Origin: Terebella lapidaria | Taxonomy: Eukaryota; Annelida; Polychaeta; Terebellida; Terebellidae | Direction of reading: 5' to 3' | DNA: 64,000 bases | Assembly (NCBI GenBank): GCA_949152475.1 | Contig: OX424558.1 | Span: forward strand, 39,070,651-39,134,650 | In this document: one piece after another, positions 13,660 through 24,644 of the stretch | How positions within the stretch are numbered: position 1 is the first letter of the stretch | Layout of the letters: each line of letters starts with the position of its first letter | The notes under the pieces: generated by a model | Database searches by the model: none | What the model was told of the DNA's origin: nothing | Seen by the model: the letters and a program-made list of their open reading frames with translations, nothing else | Made by a program: the position numbers and the translations under genes

Positions 13660-15672
13660 CATCGCAGTTTTCAGATCTTGCATCGGATTCACTTCTGTTT
13701 TCAGATCTTGTATTGGATTCACTGCTATTTTCAGATCTTGCATTACTGCTGTTTCCAGATCTTGCATTGGATTCGCTGCTGTTTTCAAAACTTGCATTGA
13801 ATTTACTGCTGTTTTCAAATCTTTCATTGGATTCACTGCTGTTTACAGATCTTGCATTGGATTCGCTGCAGTTTTGAGATATTTTATTGGATTCACTGCT
13901 GTTTTCAGATCTTTCATTGGATTCGCTGCTGTTTTGGGATATTTTATTGGAATCGCTGCTGTTTTCAAATCTTTCATTGGATTCGCTGCTATTTGAGATA
14001 TTTTATTGGATTCACTGCTGTTTTCAGATCTTTCATTGGATTCACTGCTGTTTTCAGATCTTGCATTGGATTCGCTGCTGTTTTGAGATCTTGTATTGGA
14101 TTCACTGCTATTTTCAGATCTTGAATTGGATTCACTGCTGTTTACAGATCTTGCATTGGATTCGCTGCTGTTTTGAGATATTTCTTTGGATTCACTGCTG
14201 TTTTCAGATCTTGTATTGGATTCACTGCTATTTTCAGATCTTGAATTGGATTCACTGCTGTTTACAGATTTTGCATTGGATTCGCTGCTGTTTTGAGATC
14301 TTTCTTTGGATTCACTGCTGTTTACAGATCTTTCTTTGGATTCACTGCTGTTTTCAGATCTTGAATTGGATTCACTGCTGTTTTCAGATTTTGTATTGGA
14401 TTCACGGCTGTTTTCAGATCTTGTATTGGATTCAAGGCTGTTTTCAGATATTGCATTGGATTCACGGCTTTTTTTTTCAGATTTTGTATTGGATTCACGG
14501 CTGTTTTCAGATCTTGTATTGGATTCAAGGCTGTTTTCAGATATTGCATTGGATTCACGGCTGTTTTCAGATTTTGTATTGGATTCACGGTTGTTTTCAG
14601 ATCTTGTATTGGATTCACGGCTGTTTTCAGATCTTGTATTGGATTCAAGGCTGTTTTCAGATATTGCATTGGATTCACGGCTGTTTTCAGATTTTGTATT
14701 GGATTCACGGCTGTTTTCAGATCTTGTATTGGATTCACGGCTGTTTTCAGATCTTGTATTGGATTCAAGGCTGTTTTCAGATATTGCATTGGATTCACGG
14801 CTGTTTTCAGATATTGCATTGGATTCACGGCTGTTTTCAGATTTTGTATTGGATTCACGGCTGTTTTCAGATCTTGTATTGGATTCAAGGCTGTTTTCAG
14901 ATATTGCATTGGATTCACGGCTGTTTTCAGATATTGCATTGGATTCACGGCTGTTTTCAGATTTTGTATTGGATTCAAGGCTGTTTTCAGATATTGCATT
15001 GGATTCACGGCTGTTTTCAGATTTTGTATTGGATTCACGGTTGTTTTCAGATCTTGTATTGGATTCACGGCTGTTTTCAGATCTTGTATTGGATTCAAGG
15101 CTGTTTTCAGATATTGCATTGGATTCACGGCTGTTTTCAGATTTTGTATTGGATTCACAGCTGTTTTCAGATCTTGTATTGGATTCACGGTTGTTTTCTG
15201 ATCTTGTATTGGATTCAAGGCTGTTTTCAGATATTGTATTGGATTCACGGCTGTTTTCAGATTTTGTATTGGATTCACGGCTGTTTTCAGATCTTGTATT
15301 GGATTCACGGCTGTTTTCAGATCTTGTATTGGATTCACGGCTGTTTTCAGATCTCGTATTGGATTCACTGCTGTTTTCAGATCTTGTATTGGATTCAAGG
15401 CTGTTTTCAGATATTGCATTGGATTCACGGCTGTTTTCAGATTTTGTATTGGATTCACTGCTGTTTTCAGATCTTGTATCGGATTCAAGGCTGTTTTCAG
15501 ATATTGCATTGGATTCACGGCTGTTTTCAGATATTGCATTAGATTCAAGGCTGTTTTCAGATCTTGTATTGGATTCAAGGCTGTTTTCAGATATTGCATT
15601 GGATTCACAGCTGTTTTCAGATTTTGCATTGGATTCACGGCTGTTTTCAGATCTTGTATTGGATTCACTGCT
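13660..15672. repeat. 30-bp minisatellite array with higher-order structure
   Basis: About 67 tandem copies of a 30-bp unit (plus-strand core GGATTCACGGCTGTTTTCAG). From about 14380 to 15660 unit variants (TTGTATT/TTGCATT; GATCT/GATTT/GATAT; CACGG/CAAGG) recur in blocks of three to five units, giving a higher-order repeat of roughly 90-150 bp. The left part (13660-14380) is more diverged, with GCTGCTG-type variants. One unit near 13990 is 29 bp, and one near 14470 carries 3 extra T. Because 30 is a multiple of 3, any stop-free frame of the unit stays open through the array. Confidence 0.95.
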
Positions 15673-15732
15673 GTGATATTGGCAGTAAGTTATGAATTTT
15701 TCCATATCTTTCTGATCGAACGAAGAAAACAT
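13843..15732 (-). CDS. doubtful 629-codon ORF across the minisatellite
   Basis: A minus-strand frame starts at an ATG outside the array (MFSSFDQKDMEKFITYCQYH) and runs through about 58 copies of a 10-residue Ser/Glu/Asn-rich repeat (consensus ESNTRSENSR). Near 13990 a 1-bp deletion in a unit switches the frame to a KTAANPMKDL repeat. Against coding: the same DNA is open for 450-550 codons in other frames on both strands, as any 30-bp array would be. For coding: the 3-nt insertion at 14470 preserves frame. No homology is recognised. I think non-coding is more likely. Confidence 0.15.
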   Translation of the reverse strand: MFSSFDQKDMEKFITYCQYHSSESNTRSENSRESNAKSENSCESNAISENSLESNTRSENSLESNAISENSRESNAISENSLESDTRSENSSESNTKSENSRESNAISENSLESNTRSENSSESNTRSENSRESNTRSENSRESNTRSENSRESNTKSENSRESNTISENSLESNTRSENNRESNTRSENSCESNTKSENSRESNAISENSLESNTRSENSRESNTRSENNRESNTKSENSRESNAISENSLESNTKSENSRESNAISENSRESNAISENSLESNTRSENSRESNTKSENSRESNAISENSRESNAISENSLESNTRSENSRESNTRSENSRESNTKSENSRESNAISENSLESNTRSENSRESNTRSENNRESNTKSENSRESNAISENSLESNTRSENSRESNTKSEKKSRESNAISENSLESNTRSENSRESNTKSENSSESNSRSENSSESKERSVNSSESKERSQNSSESNAKSVNSSESNSRSENSSESNTRSENSSESKEISQNSSESNARSVNSSESNSRSENSSESNTRSQNSSESNARSENSSESNERSENSSESNKISQIAANPMKDLKTAAIPIKYPKTAANPMKDLKTAVNPIKYLKTAANPMQDL

Positions 15733-15739
15733 AACAGTT

Positions 15740-17370
15740 ATATATCTGCACTTGTATGCCCAAACAGACGCCCCTTTCTAATATATTTCGTTGCGAGTTT
15801 CTGGTGGAGATTTTGAGTTTGTTTACATTACCGCCATTCTCGGTGCTTTGTATACCGTGACAGTGCGATTCCAGCTTACTCGTGTATGTTCGAGCCAATC
15901 GAGCGTGAACTAGGTTGAAGTCAGAGGTAACTCTGAGTGGCGCACAAAACAAAAAAAAAGCGGCTGCTAGTACTGTCATATGCTTGATTTATTCATTTGA
16001 TCGAGCAAAGTTTGTTTTGTAACCTATTTTTCTGAGATCACAGGCATATATGTAATTGATTTGGAAAAAATAGTTTTCCTGCCAACATCACTTTAATTGA
16101 ATGATGATGCATAAACATATGAAAACCATATCAGACACAAAGGAGACGGGTTTTCTCCTCTATATATTCGCTCCATTCGGCCATACTCAGATCAAAAACA
16201 TGTTTGGTCAAATTCAAGGTAACCACTGGAATCATTATATATGACTTCCCGTTTGAATGAATGTGCAAACAATCTTGGCGTCTTCTAGAAGTTTACTCAA
16301 TACAGCTCCTATTATGAAGTTAAAAGTTGATGATTTTTTTTCTGGAAATGTATGAAAAGCTGGTGCGACATGCAACAAGTGGCAAGCGAGAGATGCAAAA
16401 AGTGCCAGAAAAGCTTTAAAAAACCGCCACATGCGGAATTTCAGGAAAAAATTGAACGTAAACTTTAAAGACAAAAATGTGGACTACTACGACGACGATA
16501 ATCTTAAAGTGATGAGTATCAAGAAATAAATTATGTTCAAGGATGAAGCATCTGAAGCTTTGTTTGTGAACTCGTTTTGATTTTTTTTTCTCGCCCCCGT
16601 CCTCCGAACCTCATCAAAGACCTTCAGAAGCAGAACGTGGAGTGAGAATAAAAAATTAGACAGTTTCGTTTCAGGTAACTTAAGTTTTTGTTCAAAATGT
16701 AAGAGGACCTTCAGAGTTCTAGCTCACAACTATTTTTTCAAAATGTTAAAGTTAAAAGAATAAATGTTAAATGGTGGAGAAACGACATGAAGGTTGTATA
16801 ATAGTTATGTTATGCATAACCTAGGTAATTTCATCTAGAAAAGATATATAAATAACTGTATTAAAATTCTTCTGTTTATTCTGTATTGCTGGCTTCGTTT
16901 GTCTTTCTATTTGGCCAAATTCACAACGTCATAGCTCATCTGGCCATGTCTTGGCTGGCGAAGCGTTCTAGTCTCTGTAGAATAGGATGGTCTGAAACTT
17001 TGTCAGTGACGGCTGAAAATATATAAACGCCACAGACTTCCTGGTGATCTGCAACAAGCGGCACTAAATTATAAACATTAGTGCAGTATATCCCATGAAC
17101 CATTCGTTTTTGGATTTCTGAGATAAAAATCACCCAGGTGAGGAAAGTCAAATTACATGATGATACGTTTTATCAGACTTGAACTACAAGCAAAAACGTT
17201 TGTAAACAATTTTACAACAAACAACAAGTAGGCTACTCCTATTCCGTAGAATGTTCACTACGAACTATACATGTATATAGTTATATGTATACCATACATA
17301 TGCTGGCAACGATAAAAGTATCTCAAACACATAAACAAAACACTAGATGCCATGATTATTATGGCTTTTT
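15740..17370. other. gene-free stretch, no recognised feature
   Basis: AT-rich sequence without convincing coding frames, repeats or RNA genes. Confidence 0.45.
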
Positions 17371-18822
17371 AGGTTACCGGACCTACGGTCCGATAATCTA
17401 TTGGCATCGAGTTGCGTCCGTCGTCCGTCGTCGTTGTCCGTCGTCTCCACATTTTTATCTCTTTTGTTTACGGGCGAATTTTTCTGAAATTTTGCACAAA
17501 AATGCTCAAAAATAATTCAAGAAGAGAGTATTTTTGTTTTAGTTTTTTTGATTTTCGCATATTTTTTCAAAATGGCGGCCGTTTTCGACGAAAAATGCCT
17601 GATTTTGGACTTTGGCGGCCATTTTCTCAAAATCTGTTCAGTAACTTTTTTTCTTTTTGATATATAGCACTCCTCATATGTACTCCTATGATGTCTATAA
17701 ATTTCGTTGCGCTTGAAAGTTGAAACGCTCGAAGTGGGCCATTCTGGCCCAAACTCGGCCCAAATGGGACTTTCCCATGTTAAATTCTCCTATGCTTTAT
17801 AATGGGACACAATATAAAATCTGTCCCCGGGGATACCATCAACTCAGTAGCCTTCTGGCTTGTGATTAGGTACTTGTCATATATCTATTCCATGGGGTTT
17901 GTTTCGGATTTCTATATTATTTTCATAGGGTGTTGGGCAGTTGTATACTAATTCCATCAGGTGTACAGAAGAAACAACTACATTTACCACACTGTCTGCC
18001 GCAGATGGCGCCAGTGTGTCTTCTGATAAAGTAATTGGTCAGGCTTTGTTTCTATTGCAAAATGTTGTATGTTTGTTATTGGAATCTTTAAAATTTGGCT
18101 GTATTGGTGGTAATAGATCGATACTTACATTATGCCTATTATCTCACTTAATATTGAGATTAGAGATTAGGAATCAGTTGTGTACATATTGAACTTGTTT
18201 TCAAGGTCAGAGCACAAAATGGCTAATATCTCGCTTATTATTGACTTTACAGCTTAGGATACAATAGTGAACATATAGGGAATGATGTATGCTGAATACT
18301 TTGGTGACCTTGAATTTGACCTTTAACGTCATTTTCCAGGTCAGAGAACAAAATGGCTAATATCTCGCTTATTATCAACTTTACAGCTTAGGAATCAATT
18401 GTGGTCAAACTCCGAATGATATATGCTAAATATTCTAGTGACCTCGACTTGGCCAATGGCCTTATTTTCAAGTTTCCTTTGACCTGATTTTCACGGTGAC
18501 TGGACAAAGTGGCTAATATCTCACTTATTAACTTCATAGTGTGGGAATCAATAATGGACATATAGGGAATGATATACGCCAAATATTCTGATGACCTTGA
18601 ATTTGACATTTGCCTTCATTTTCAAGGCCACAGCACAAAATTGCTAATATCTATTTGATTATTGAATTTACAACTTAGCAATCAACCGTGGACATGATAT
18701 ATGCTTAATATTATATATGCTATATATTCTCTTGACCTTGGACTTAACCAGTGACCTGGCTAACATCTAAAATATTAAACATATATTGTCCGGTAACCTG
18801 TCTTTGGCCCTTGGCCTAATTT
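17371..18822 (+). mobile_element. GGTCA-satellite element, copy X1 (AGGTTACCGGAC termini)
   Basis: The element begins AGGTTACCGGACC and ends in the inverted terminus GTCCGGTAACCT (18788-18799), followed by a small GGCCCTTGGCC-type hairpin. Just inside the left end is a GTCCGTCGTCCGTCGTCG tract, then a conserved segment containing AAAATGGCGGCC, then 2-3 degenerate copies of a roughly 135-bp repeat rich in AAGGTCA/TGACCTTGA. A separate repeat (17821-18132) is nested inside. No transposase is encoded. Other copies are at 36.5, 39.0, 41.3/43.4 and 50.7 kb. Confidence 0.75.
17821..18132 (+). repeat. dispersed repeat R, copy 1 (nested in X1)
   Basis: A roughly 310-bp repeat starting CTGTCCCCGGGGATACCATC and ending ATTGGTGGTAATAGATCGAT. 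Related copies are at 28625-28950 and 48577-48850. It interrupts the satellite element: copy X3 (39.4 kb) runs across the corresponding site without it. No terminal inverted repeats or coding frame are visible, so it may be a SINE-like or MITE-derived sequence of unknown class. Confidence 0.65.
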
Positions 18823-19626
18823 TGGAACTAGCATTGGGAAAATACATGAATAAATTCACATACATGCCGAAATAATTAGGCCTGTGCCATTTAGGAGCCC
18901 TTGTACATGTATATTCGAGTTTGCTAAAGACACTGGGGTTATGGAATTTCATACAGTCTGCAAATAAACTGTGTACATATAGCTCTACGTCTCGTGGTAG
19001 TAATAATAATTAGCTTTAGAACTTAATTTTATGTGTCTGACTAGGAAATAAATTTATAGTTTTTGCGCTGCTTTAACGACCCCAGACACCAGCCTGAGCG
19101 ACGCGGAGCACAGGCTGCAAACAAGAGGACCATGGCTGACGCGGTGCATGATGTAATCGATATTAATACATGTAGCTACATGCTTGTGTGTGGATGGAAA
19201 CAGCGTGAAATACATATGAATCCATACTATGCGTGTGGGCTTTGAAGCGAGACAGCCAGGCCTGTTGAAGCAGTCAGAGGAAGCCAAAGTGAGCGACGTG
19301 TCAAATATAGCTACACAATTAAACATTAAGTGTTGAGAGAGCAGTGAAATTGTGCGATATCGATCGGACTGTATCACTTTTCCAGAAAATGGCGTCTGTG
19401 ATGTTGATATAGGCTAACATTGCCATAAGAATCTAACTGTAGAGCAGCGATGTAAGCACCGACGTTCTATAAGCGATCTGAAATAGGAATAGAATATTAT
19501 ACTGTATATAGCAAAACAAGCCCGTGGTCATGATGCCGTGTGAACTATGAACGGGATATTTCCCGGGATAACAGTACACAGGATGGTGCCCGTATCATCA
19601 TTGAGGGATTACACAAAGGTTCCCTA

Positions 19627-21108
19627 ATGTCGGTGACAAAGAATACGGATATCGTCATACGCTCAGATCAAGGAACAATTGCCAAATGTCCGTTTCTGTG
19701 CTTAGCGTTGGACTCTTCGGTCCACGAGAGAACACAAGCAGACCAAGGAGCTGACCCCGAACCGGGATCACATCTGACCTCCTTGACTTCAGGACTGCAG
19801 TCTCCTGTGGAAGAACAAGACGGGGAAGAAAAAGAGGATGATCGCTGCATGTATATATCAAAGCTACCGGGAAGAAAGGAACGGAGAAAGGAACTCTCCT
19901 TCATAATGTCAAGGATGAACATACAACTACACGATTTGAACTGGCGTGGCTTTCACAAATACGCGGACGACCTGCTCAAGAAAAAGCCGAGCAATTTGGA
20001 CCACGTGGCATGTGTAGCCGTACACAAACCGTACGCTCTGCGTGTGACAACCGGCGCACTGTACGCTCTCGAGTACCTGGAGTCGATGGAAGCTATGGTA
20101 CGCAGCGCTCCCTCCAGTGACTTCTTGATGATCAGGCTCATGACGATGAAGGCATTCCTCTTGTATTTTCTCGGTCGACAGAAGGAAGCTCAGGTTATAC
20201 ACGAGCAAACAATTCACCAGGCATATTTCCTAGAAGCTTGCAACCCCACGGCACACAATCTCTACTACTATGCGCTCAATTCTCTGCTACACAACCGCGG
20301 AATGTGGGGCCGAGATCAAATGCCCCTGGAAGCTACGTGGATCCGTGCTGAGAACTGCTATAGACTGTCGGCGGAGCAACACCTGGTCTGGGTTCAAGAC
20401 TTGGATAGCGAACCCAAAGTTGAAGAAGGGGACTCTATCTTCCATTTCCTGATCACCTTTGCAAAATATATCATGTGTAGATTGCGGACTTGTGCTGCGG
20501 CTGATGGCTTCAATACCTTGATAAGAGGACAGCGGGTCGCACCAAGTTTACTCGAGGAGATCCGCCGGAATCTCCGGGAAATTGAAAGCAAAGAGGAGCA
20601 CATATCACCCCGAGGTTACCTGTATTATTGCCTGGCGCGATGCGACTACAACTTGCGTTGCTATCAGGAACGTGGTGACAAGAATAAATACCTGGACGAA
20701 GCCGATACCTGGGCGAAGCGGGCCGGCCACAAAACTTCCACGTTGAAGGAGAAGAAACTTAGAACATTCGTGCAGACATTCGTTGATTGTCGACTGGACT
20801 ATGTCGCTGAGAAACTGTCGACGACACACCCTGAGGATCGAACCTCGCACTCATCCTCACGACACCATTTGACTCCTCTGAAGGTGTCCCAGAGGATGAG
20901 TCACATGGACTGCTTCAAGGCTGGTACATGTGAAGAACAAACTATACCCAGCTGGTCCGATAGCGAGGACACCAATATGTGTGTGAAGTACGTGAATTGC
21001 CCTGTTCTTGAACAGATATCACCCCGAATACACAGGAATAGTGACCCATCCTACGAGAGTCGACGGCAGTCCATGGCAGCGGAAACCATCAGAAAGTCCA
21101 AAGTATAG
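19627..21108 (+). CDS. gene A: intronless TPR-like helical protein, family unrecognised
   Basis: Encodes 493 aa in one exon. The frame extends upstream to 19540, but I chose the ATG at 19627 because B starts at the homologous ATG (MSVTKN). Residues 1-75 are a variable, Glu/Asp-rich, probably disordered head. Residues about 80-395 are strongly helical. The stretch KAFLLYFLGRQKEAQVIHEQ (175-194) fits a tetratricopeptide-repeat helix pair (Y, L-G-R, E-A spacing), and YYCLARCDYNLRCY..GDKNKYLDEADTWA (about 333-362) is a second TPR-like pair. The tail ends with RRQSMAAETIRK, a motif repeated in D. There is no signal peptide or membrane segment, so an intracellular scaffold is likely. Function unknown. 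An AATAAA lies at 21248-21253. Its promoter region lacks the TATA box seen in B and C. Confidence 0.85.
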   Translation: MSVTKNTDIVIRSDQGTIAKCPFLCLALDSSVHERTQADQGADPEPGSHLTSLTSGLQSPVEEQDGEEKEDDRCMYISKLPGRKERRKELSFIMSRMNIQLHDLNWRGFHKYADDLLKKKPSNLDHVACVAVHKPYALRVTTGALYALEYLESMEAMVRSAPSSDFLMIRLMTMKAFLLYFLGRQKEAQVIHEQTIHQAYFLEACNPTAHNLYYYALNSLLHNRGMWGRDQMPLEATWIRAENCYRLSAEQHLVWVQDLDSEPKVEEGDSIFHFLITFAKYIMCRLRTCAAADGFNTLIRGQRVAPSLLEEIRRNLREIESKEEHISPRGYLYYCLARCDYNLRCYQERGDKNKYLDEADTWAKRAGHKTSTLKEKKLRTFVQTFVDCRLDYVAEKLSTTHPEDRTSHSSSRHHLTPLKVSQRMSHMDCFKAGTCEEQTIPSWSDSEDTNMCVKYVNCPVLEQISPRIHRNSDPSYESRRQSMAAETIRKSKV

Positions 21109-22850
21109 ACAGTAACTTCCCATTCACACATAGACCGAACATAATTGGATTGCCATCACGGAATGCGCTGAAAGAAAAAAATATAGTAATAAAAAAACAG
21201 GTGCATGGACATGTAAAACCTGAAGTCAAATGTTCTATATTGCAAATAATAAATGTATATATTATCTTGACCTAATTAATGTACTTTCCCGTTTGTCCAA
21301 CAAAGTTTGACAACTTTGAATTATCAAAGTCAGCTTTAAAGAAAGTATTTGATAAATTTATGTAAAAAAAAATCCAGTTTTTGGTCCCATGATTCATAAA
21401 ATTTGCCACTTTCACGGACAGTGCGTTTCGTCTTCTGCCATGGTTGACAGAACACAGAGAATAGCATACTCTTCGTCACCCACCTCTTCGGCAACATTTT
21501 GTCAAAAAAAAAAGTTATGTAATATTACGCAATATGTTCATTTTATTTTAGTGTTGAGTCAGTCAGATGTTTTGAGCTCTAACCCCAATAATTAATTTTA
21601 TTAGAGAGTGTAGAATGCGTATCTGTTTGATGACAAACTACAGCACCCCTCCTGTCTCCATGATAACACACCTAACTCAAACCTTGGAGCGAGGTTGACC
21701 TTATTTCTTGAGGTCCTTATTTCTTTAGGTTATTTCTTGAATATTTTCTCTTCAAAATAACCTAATTTTATAGAGCAACTGATCAGCATCCTAATACTGA
21801 AAAGAAAATAGGGGGTCACCATTCTTCGACATACTCGATAGAATATGTCATTTTGAAGCTCTAGATTATGTTGATACAATTATTTATTTAAAAAAATCTT
21901 TGACCCCCTTCCCTCACTGTCTGGAGCGGACTGCCTTAAATCAAAGTTGAAGTCAAACTGACGTAGGTTTTATGAGTTTTCGAAGTGTTTAGTTAGAACC
22001 TTGCCAACACTTCATTAACATATTTGAAACACTTCCTATCTTAAACACTTACTCAAACTTGGTAAGTGTTTCGAAGCCATTCGAGGCTTGTGGCCTCGTG
22101 GGATACGGTGACTTCAGGCAGATATCACGCAGCATCTGTATATTGGGTTTGGAGCCCATGATAATTCATAGTATACTGCAGCATCGAGTGACCTTGAATT
22201 TGAACTAAGATGATTTTGAGTGCTCAGTCTCAAAATTCTGTCCACTACAAAATGTACAATGTCTGTATGAGATATTGGGAGGCAACAAGCTTATGTTTGT
22301 GTTATCAACGTATAGGAAGTAATCCTTGCTGGATTTCTAGTGACCTCGAACATGGTTTTATAAGCAAAACAAGTTTAAAAAAGATATAACTTATATTTAT
22401 ATTATAATATATATGAAAATATTCATGAAACACGTTTCAGCCTCATTGAGCTTTATATAATTTGATGTTGAGTATTGAAATTCAAGGCTATGGTCATCAT
22501 AAATGGGTGTTTGACCTGGTAGCGAGCTGGTGTGCTACAGGATCCTCGGTGGTATGTTTGGAGTGTGTGGCACAACAGTGTACATTCATAAATTCCATAT
22601 TTCCGGTGGGTGAGCGTGAAAATTAAGTATCTGTCACAATATTCACTTACAGTCAATAAACTGCAAACAAGTTCACAAGGATGCTCAAGTTGCTATAAAA
22701 TCAAGTCCTAAACAGCATGCCCAAACGACAGATCAAACAAGATCTTGCAGTCGAAAGTCAAATATCACTAGAACATACAACAGTTAGAATAAACATTACC
22801 ACCAAATGTGAAGGAGGCATTTTCCTCATGGAGTGACTGAAGAGTGTACA
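21109..22850. other. A-B spacer, duplicated non-coding DNA
   Basis: The spacer holds the 3' flank of gene A and the upstream flank of gene B, and is homologous to the B-C spacer (24645-26428). No coding frame is shared between the two spacers. Confidence 0.6.
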
Positions 22851-22852
22851 AG

Positions 22853-22861
22853 TATATAAAA
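22853..22861 (+). promoter_or_regulatory. TATA box of gene B
   Basis: TATATAAAA is preserved identically upstream of gene C (26429-26437) and lies about 330 bp before the start codon. Several short upstream ATGs lie between it and the gene, so the leader may be spliced or translation-regulated. Confidence 0.6.
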
Positions 22862-23186
22862 CATTAACGATGTTGAGAGAGCAGTGGAATTGTGCGATAT
22901 CGATCGGACTTTGTCACTTTCCCAGAAAAGCTTGTCTGTGATGTTGATATGTAAATGCTACACCAACTGTTTAGCAACTGTTTAGCAGCGATGCAAGCAC
23001 CAATGTTTTACTACGCGATGCAAACTAGGAATATAATAATAAACTGCATAACTAATGTCCAAAACAAGGCGGTGTTTATGATACTGTGTTACTAGACAGT
23101 GAGCGGGTGTTTTGAGGAAAACATTGGTGTATAGCACACAGAATGGTGCATATATGATCAACGTGTGATTATACAAGGATTCCCAA

Positions 23187-24644
23187 ATGTCGGTGACAAA
23201 GAATCGAGAAACAGTTGCTAAATGTCCGTACCTGTGCTTAGCACTGGACATTTCGGTCCACGAGAGAACACAAGCAGACCAAGGAGTGGACCCCGAACTG
23301 GGATCACATCTGACCTCCTTGACTTCAGGGCTGCAGTCTCCTGTAGAAACACAAGACGGGGAAGAAAAGGATGATCGCCGCATGTATATATCAAAGCTAC
23401 CGGGAAGAAAGGAACGGAGAAAGGAGCTTTCCTTCATAATATCTAGGATGAACATACAACTACACGATTTGAACTGGCGTGGCTTTCACAAATACGCGGA
23501 CGACCTGCTCAAGAAAAACCCGAGCAATTTGAACCACGTTGCATGTGTGGCTGTATACAAACCGTACGCTCTGCGTGTGACAACCGGCGCACTGTATGCT
23601 CTCGAGTACCTGGAGTCGATGGAAGCCACGGTATGCAGCGCTCCTTCCAGTGACTTCTTGATGGTCAGGTTCATGACGATGAAGGCCTTCCTCTTGTATT
23701 TTCTCGGTCGACAGAAGGAAGCTCAGGTTATACACGAGCAAACAATTCACCAGGCATGTTTTCTAGAAGCTTGCAACCCCACAGCATACAATCTCTATTA
23801 CTATGCGCTCAATTCTCTGCTTCACAACCGAGGAATGTGGGGCCGAGATCAAATGCCCCTGGAAGCTACGTGGATCCGTGCTGAGAACTGCTATAGACTG
23901 TCGGCGGAGCAACACCTGGTCTGGGTTCAAGACTTAGATGGCGAACCCAAATTTGAAGAAGGTGACTCCATCTTCCATTTCCTGGTCACCTTTGCAAAAT
24001 ATATCATGTGTAGATTGCGGACCTGTGCTGCGGCTGATGGCTTCAACACCCTGATAAGAGGACAACGGGTTGCACCAATTCTACTCGAGGAGATCCGCCG
24101 GAATCTCCAGGAAATCGAAAGCAAAAAAAAGCACATATCACCCCGAGGTTACCTGTATTATTGCCTGGCGCGATGCGACTATAACCTACGCTGCTATCAG
24201 GAGCATGGTGACAAAAATAAATACCTGGACGAAGCCGATACCTGGGCGAAGCGGGCCGGCCACAAAACTTCCACGTTGAAGGAGAAGAAACTTAGAACAT
24301 TCGTCCAGACATTCGTTGATTGTCGACTGGACTATGTCGCTGAGAAATTGTCAACGACACACCCTGAGGATCGAACCTCGCACTCATCCTCACGACACCA
24401 TCTGACTCCTCTGAAGGTGTCTCAGATGATGAGTCACATGGACTGCTTCAAGGCCGGTACATTTGAAGAACAGACTATACCCAGCTACTGCCCAGAGAGC
24501 GAGGACACCAATATGTGTGTGAAGTACGTGAATTGCCCTGTTCTTGAACAGATACCACCCCGAATACACAGGAATAGTGACCCATCCTACGAGAGTCGGC
24601 GACAGTCAATGACAGCGGAAACCATCAGAAAGTCCAAAGTATAG
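23187..24644 (+). CDS. gene B: intronless TPR-like helical protein, tandem paralogue of A
   Basis: Encodes 485 aa starting MSVTKNRETV, with an in-frame stop just upstream supporting this ATG. The architecture is as in A: an acidic head, then a helical core from about residue 75 including the TPR-like KAFLLYFLGRQKEA segment and the second pair at LARCDYNLRCY, then a short tail ending RRQSMTAETIRK. The head lacks one residue of A's acidic EEKEDDRC stretch and reads EEKDDRR. The tail has a local difference (SYCPESEDT where A and C have SWSDSEDT). The core is nearly identical to C. A candidate poly(A) signal AATAAA is at 24884-24889; the AATAAA used in A is mutated here. Confidence 0.87.
   Translation: MSVTKNRETVAKCPYLCLALDISVHERTQADQGVDPELGSHLTSLTSGLQSPVETQDGEEKDDRRMYISKLPGRKERRKELSFIISRMNIQLHDLNWRGFHKYADDLLKKNPSNLNHVACVAVYKPYALRVTTGALYALEYLESMEATVCSAPSSDFLMVRFMTMKAFLLYFLGRQKEAQVIHEQTIHQACFLEACNPTAYNLYYYALNSLLHNRGMWGRDQMPLEATWIRAENCYRLSAEQHLVWVQDLDGEPKFEEGDSIFHFLVTFAKYIMCRLRTCAAADGFNTLIRGQRVAPILLEEIRRNLQEIESKKKHISPRGYLYYCLARCDYNLRCYQEHGDKNKYLDEADTWAKRAGHKTSTLKEKKLRTFVQTFVDCRLDYVAEKLSTTHPEDRTSHSSSRHHLTPLKVSQMMSHMDCFKAGTFEEQTIPSYCPESEDTNMCVKYVNCPVLEQIPPRIHRNSDPSYESRRQSMTAETIRKSKV

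Noticed and set aside
13660..15672. CRISPR-like array
   Set aside because: Units are contiguous without unique spacers, and the DNA is clearly eukaryotic. The same applies to the 50-bp arrays at 56.6-62.9 kb.
13887..15676. Long plus-strand ORFs (551 and 456 codons) and a 448-codon minus-strand ORF in the minisatellite
   Set aside because: They are frame shadows of a stop-free 30-bp unit and have no start context or homology. Only the frame entering from a flanking ATG is listed, with low confidence.
15665..15979. Minus-strand 104-codon frame with a signal-peptide-like start (MTVLAAAFFLFCA)
   Set aside because: The hydrophobic part comes from a poly-A run, and the frame ends at the minisatellite edge. 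No homologue or splice structure is evident.
19655..20850. Minus-strand ORFs within genes A-D
   Set aside because: Antisense shadows of strongly coding plus-strand exons, repeated identically in B and C because the genes are duplicates.
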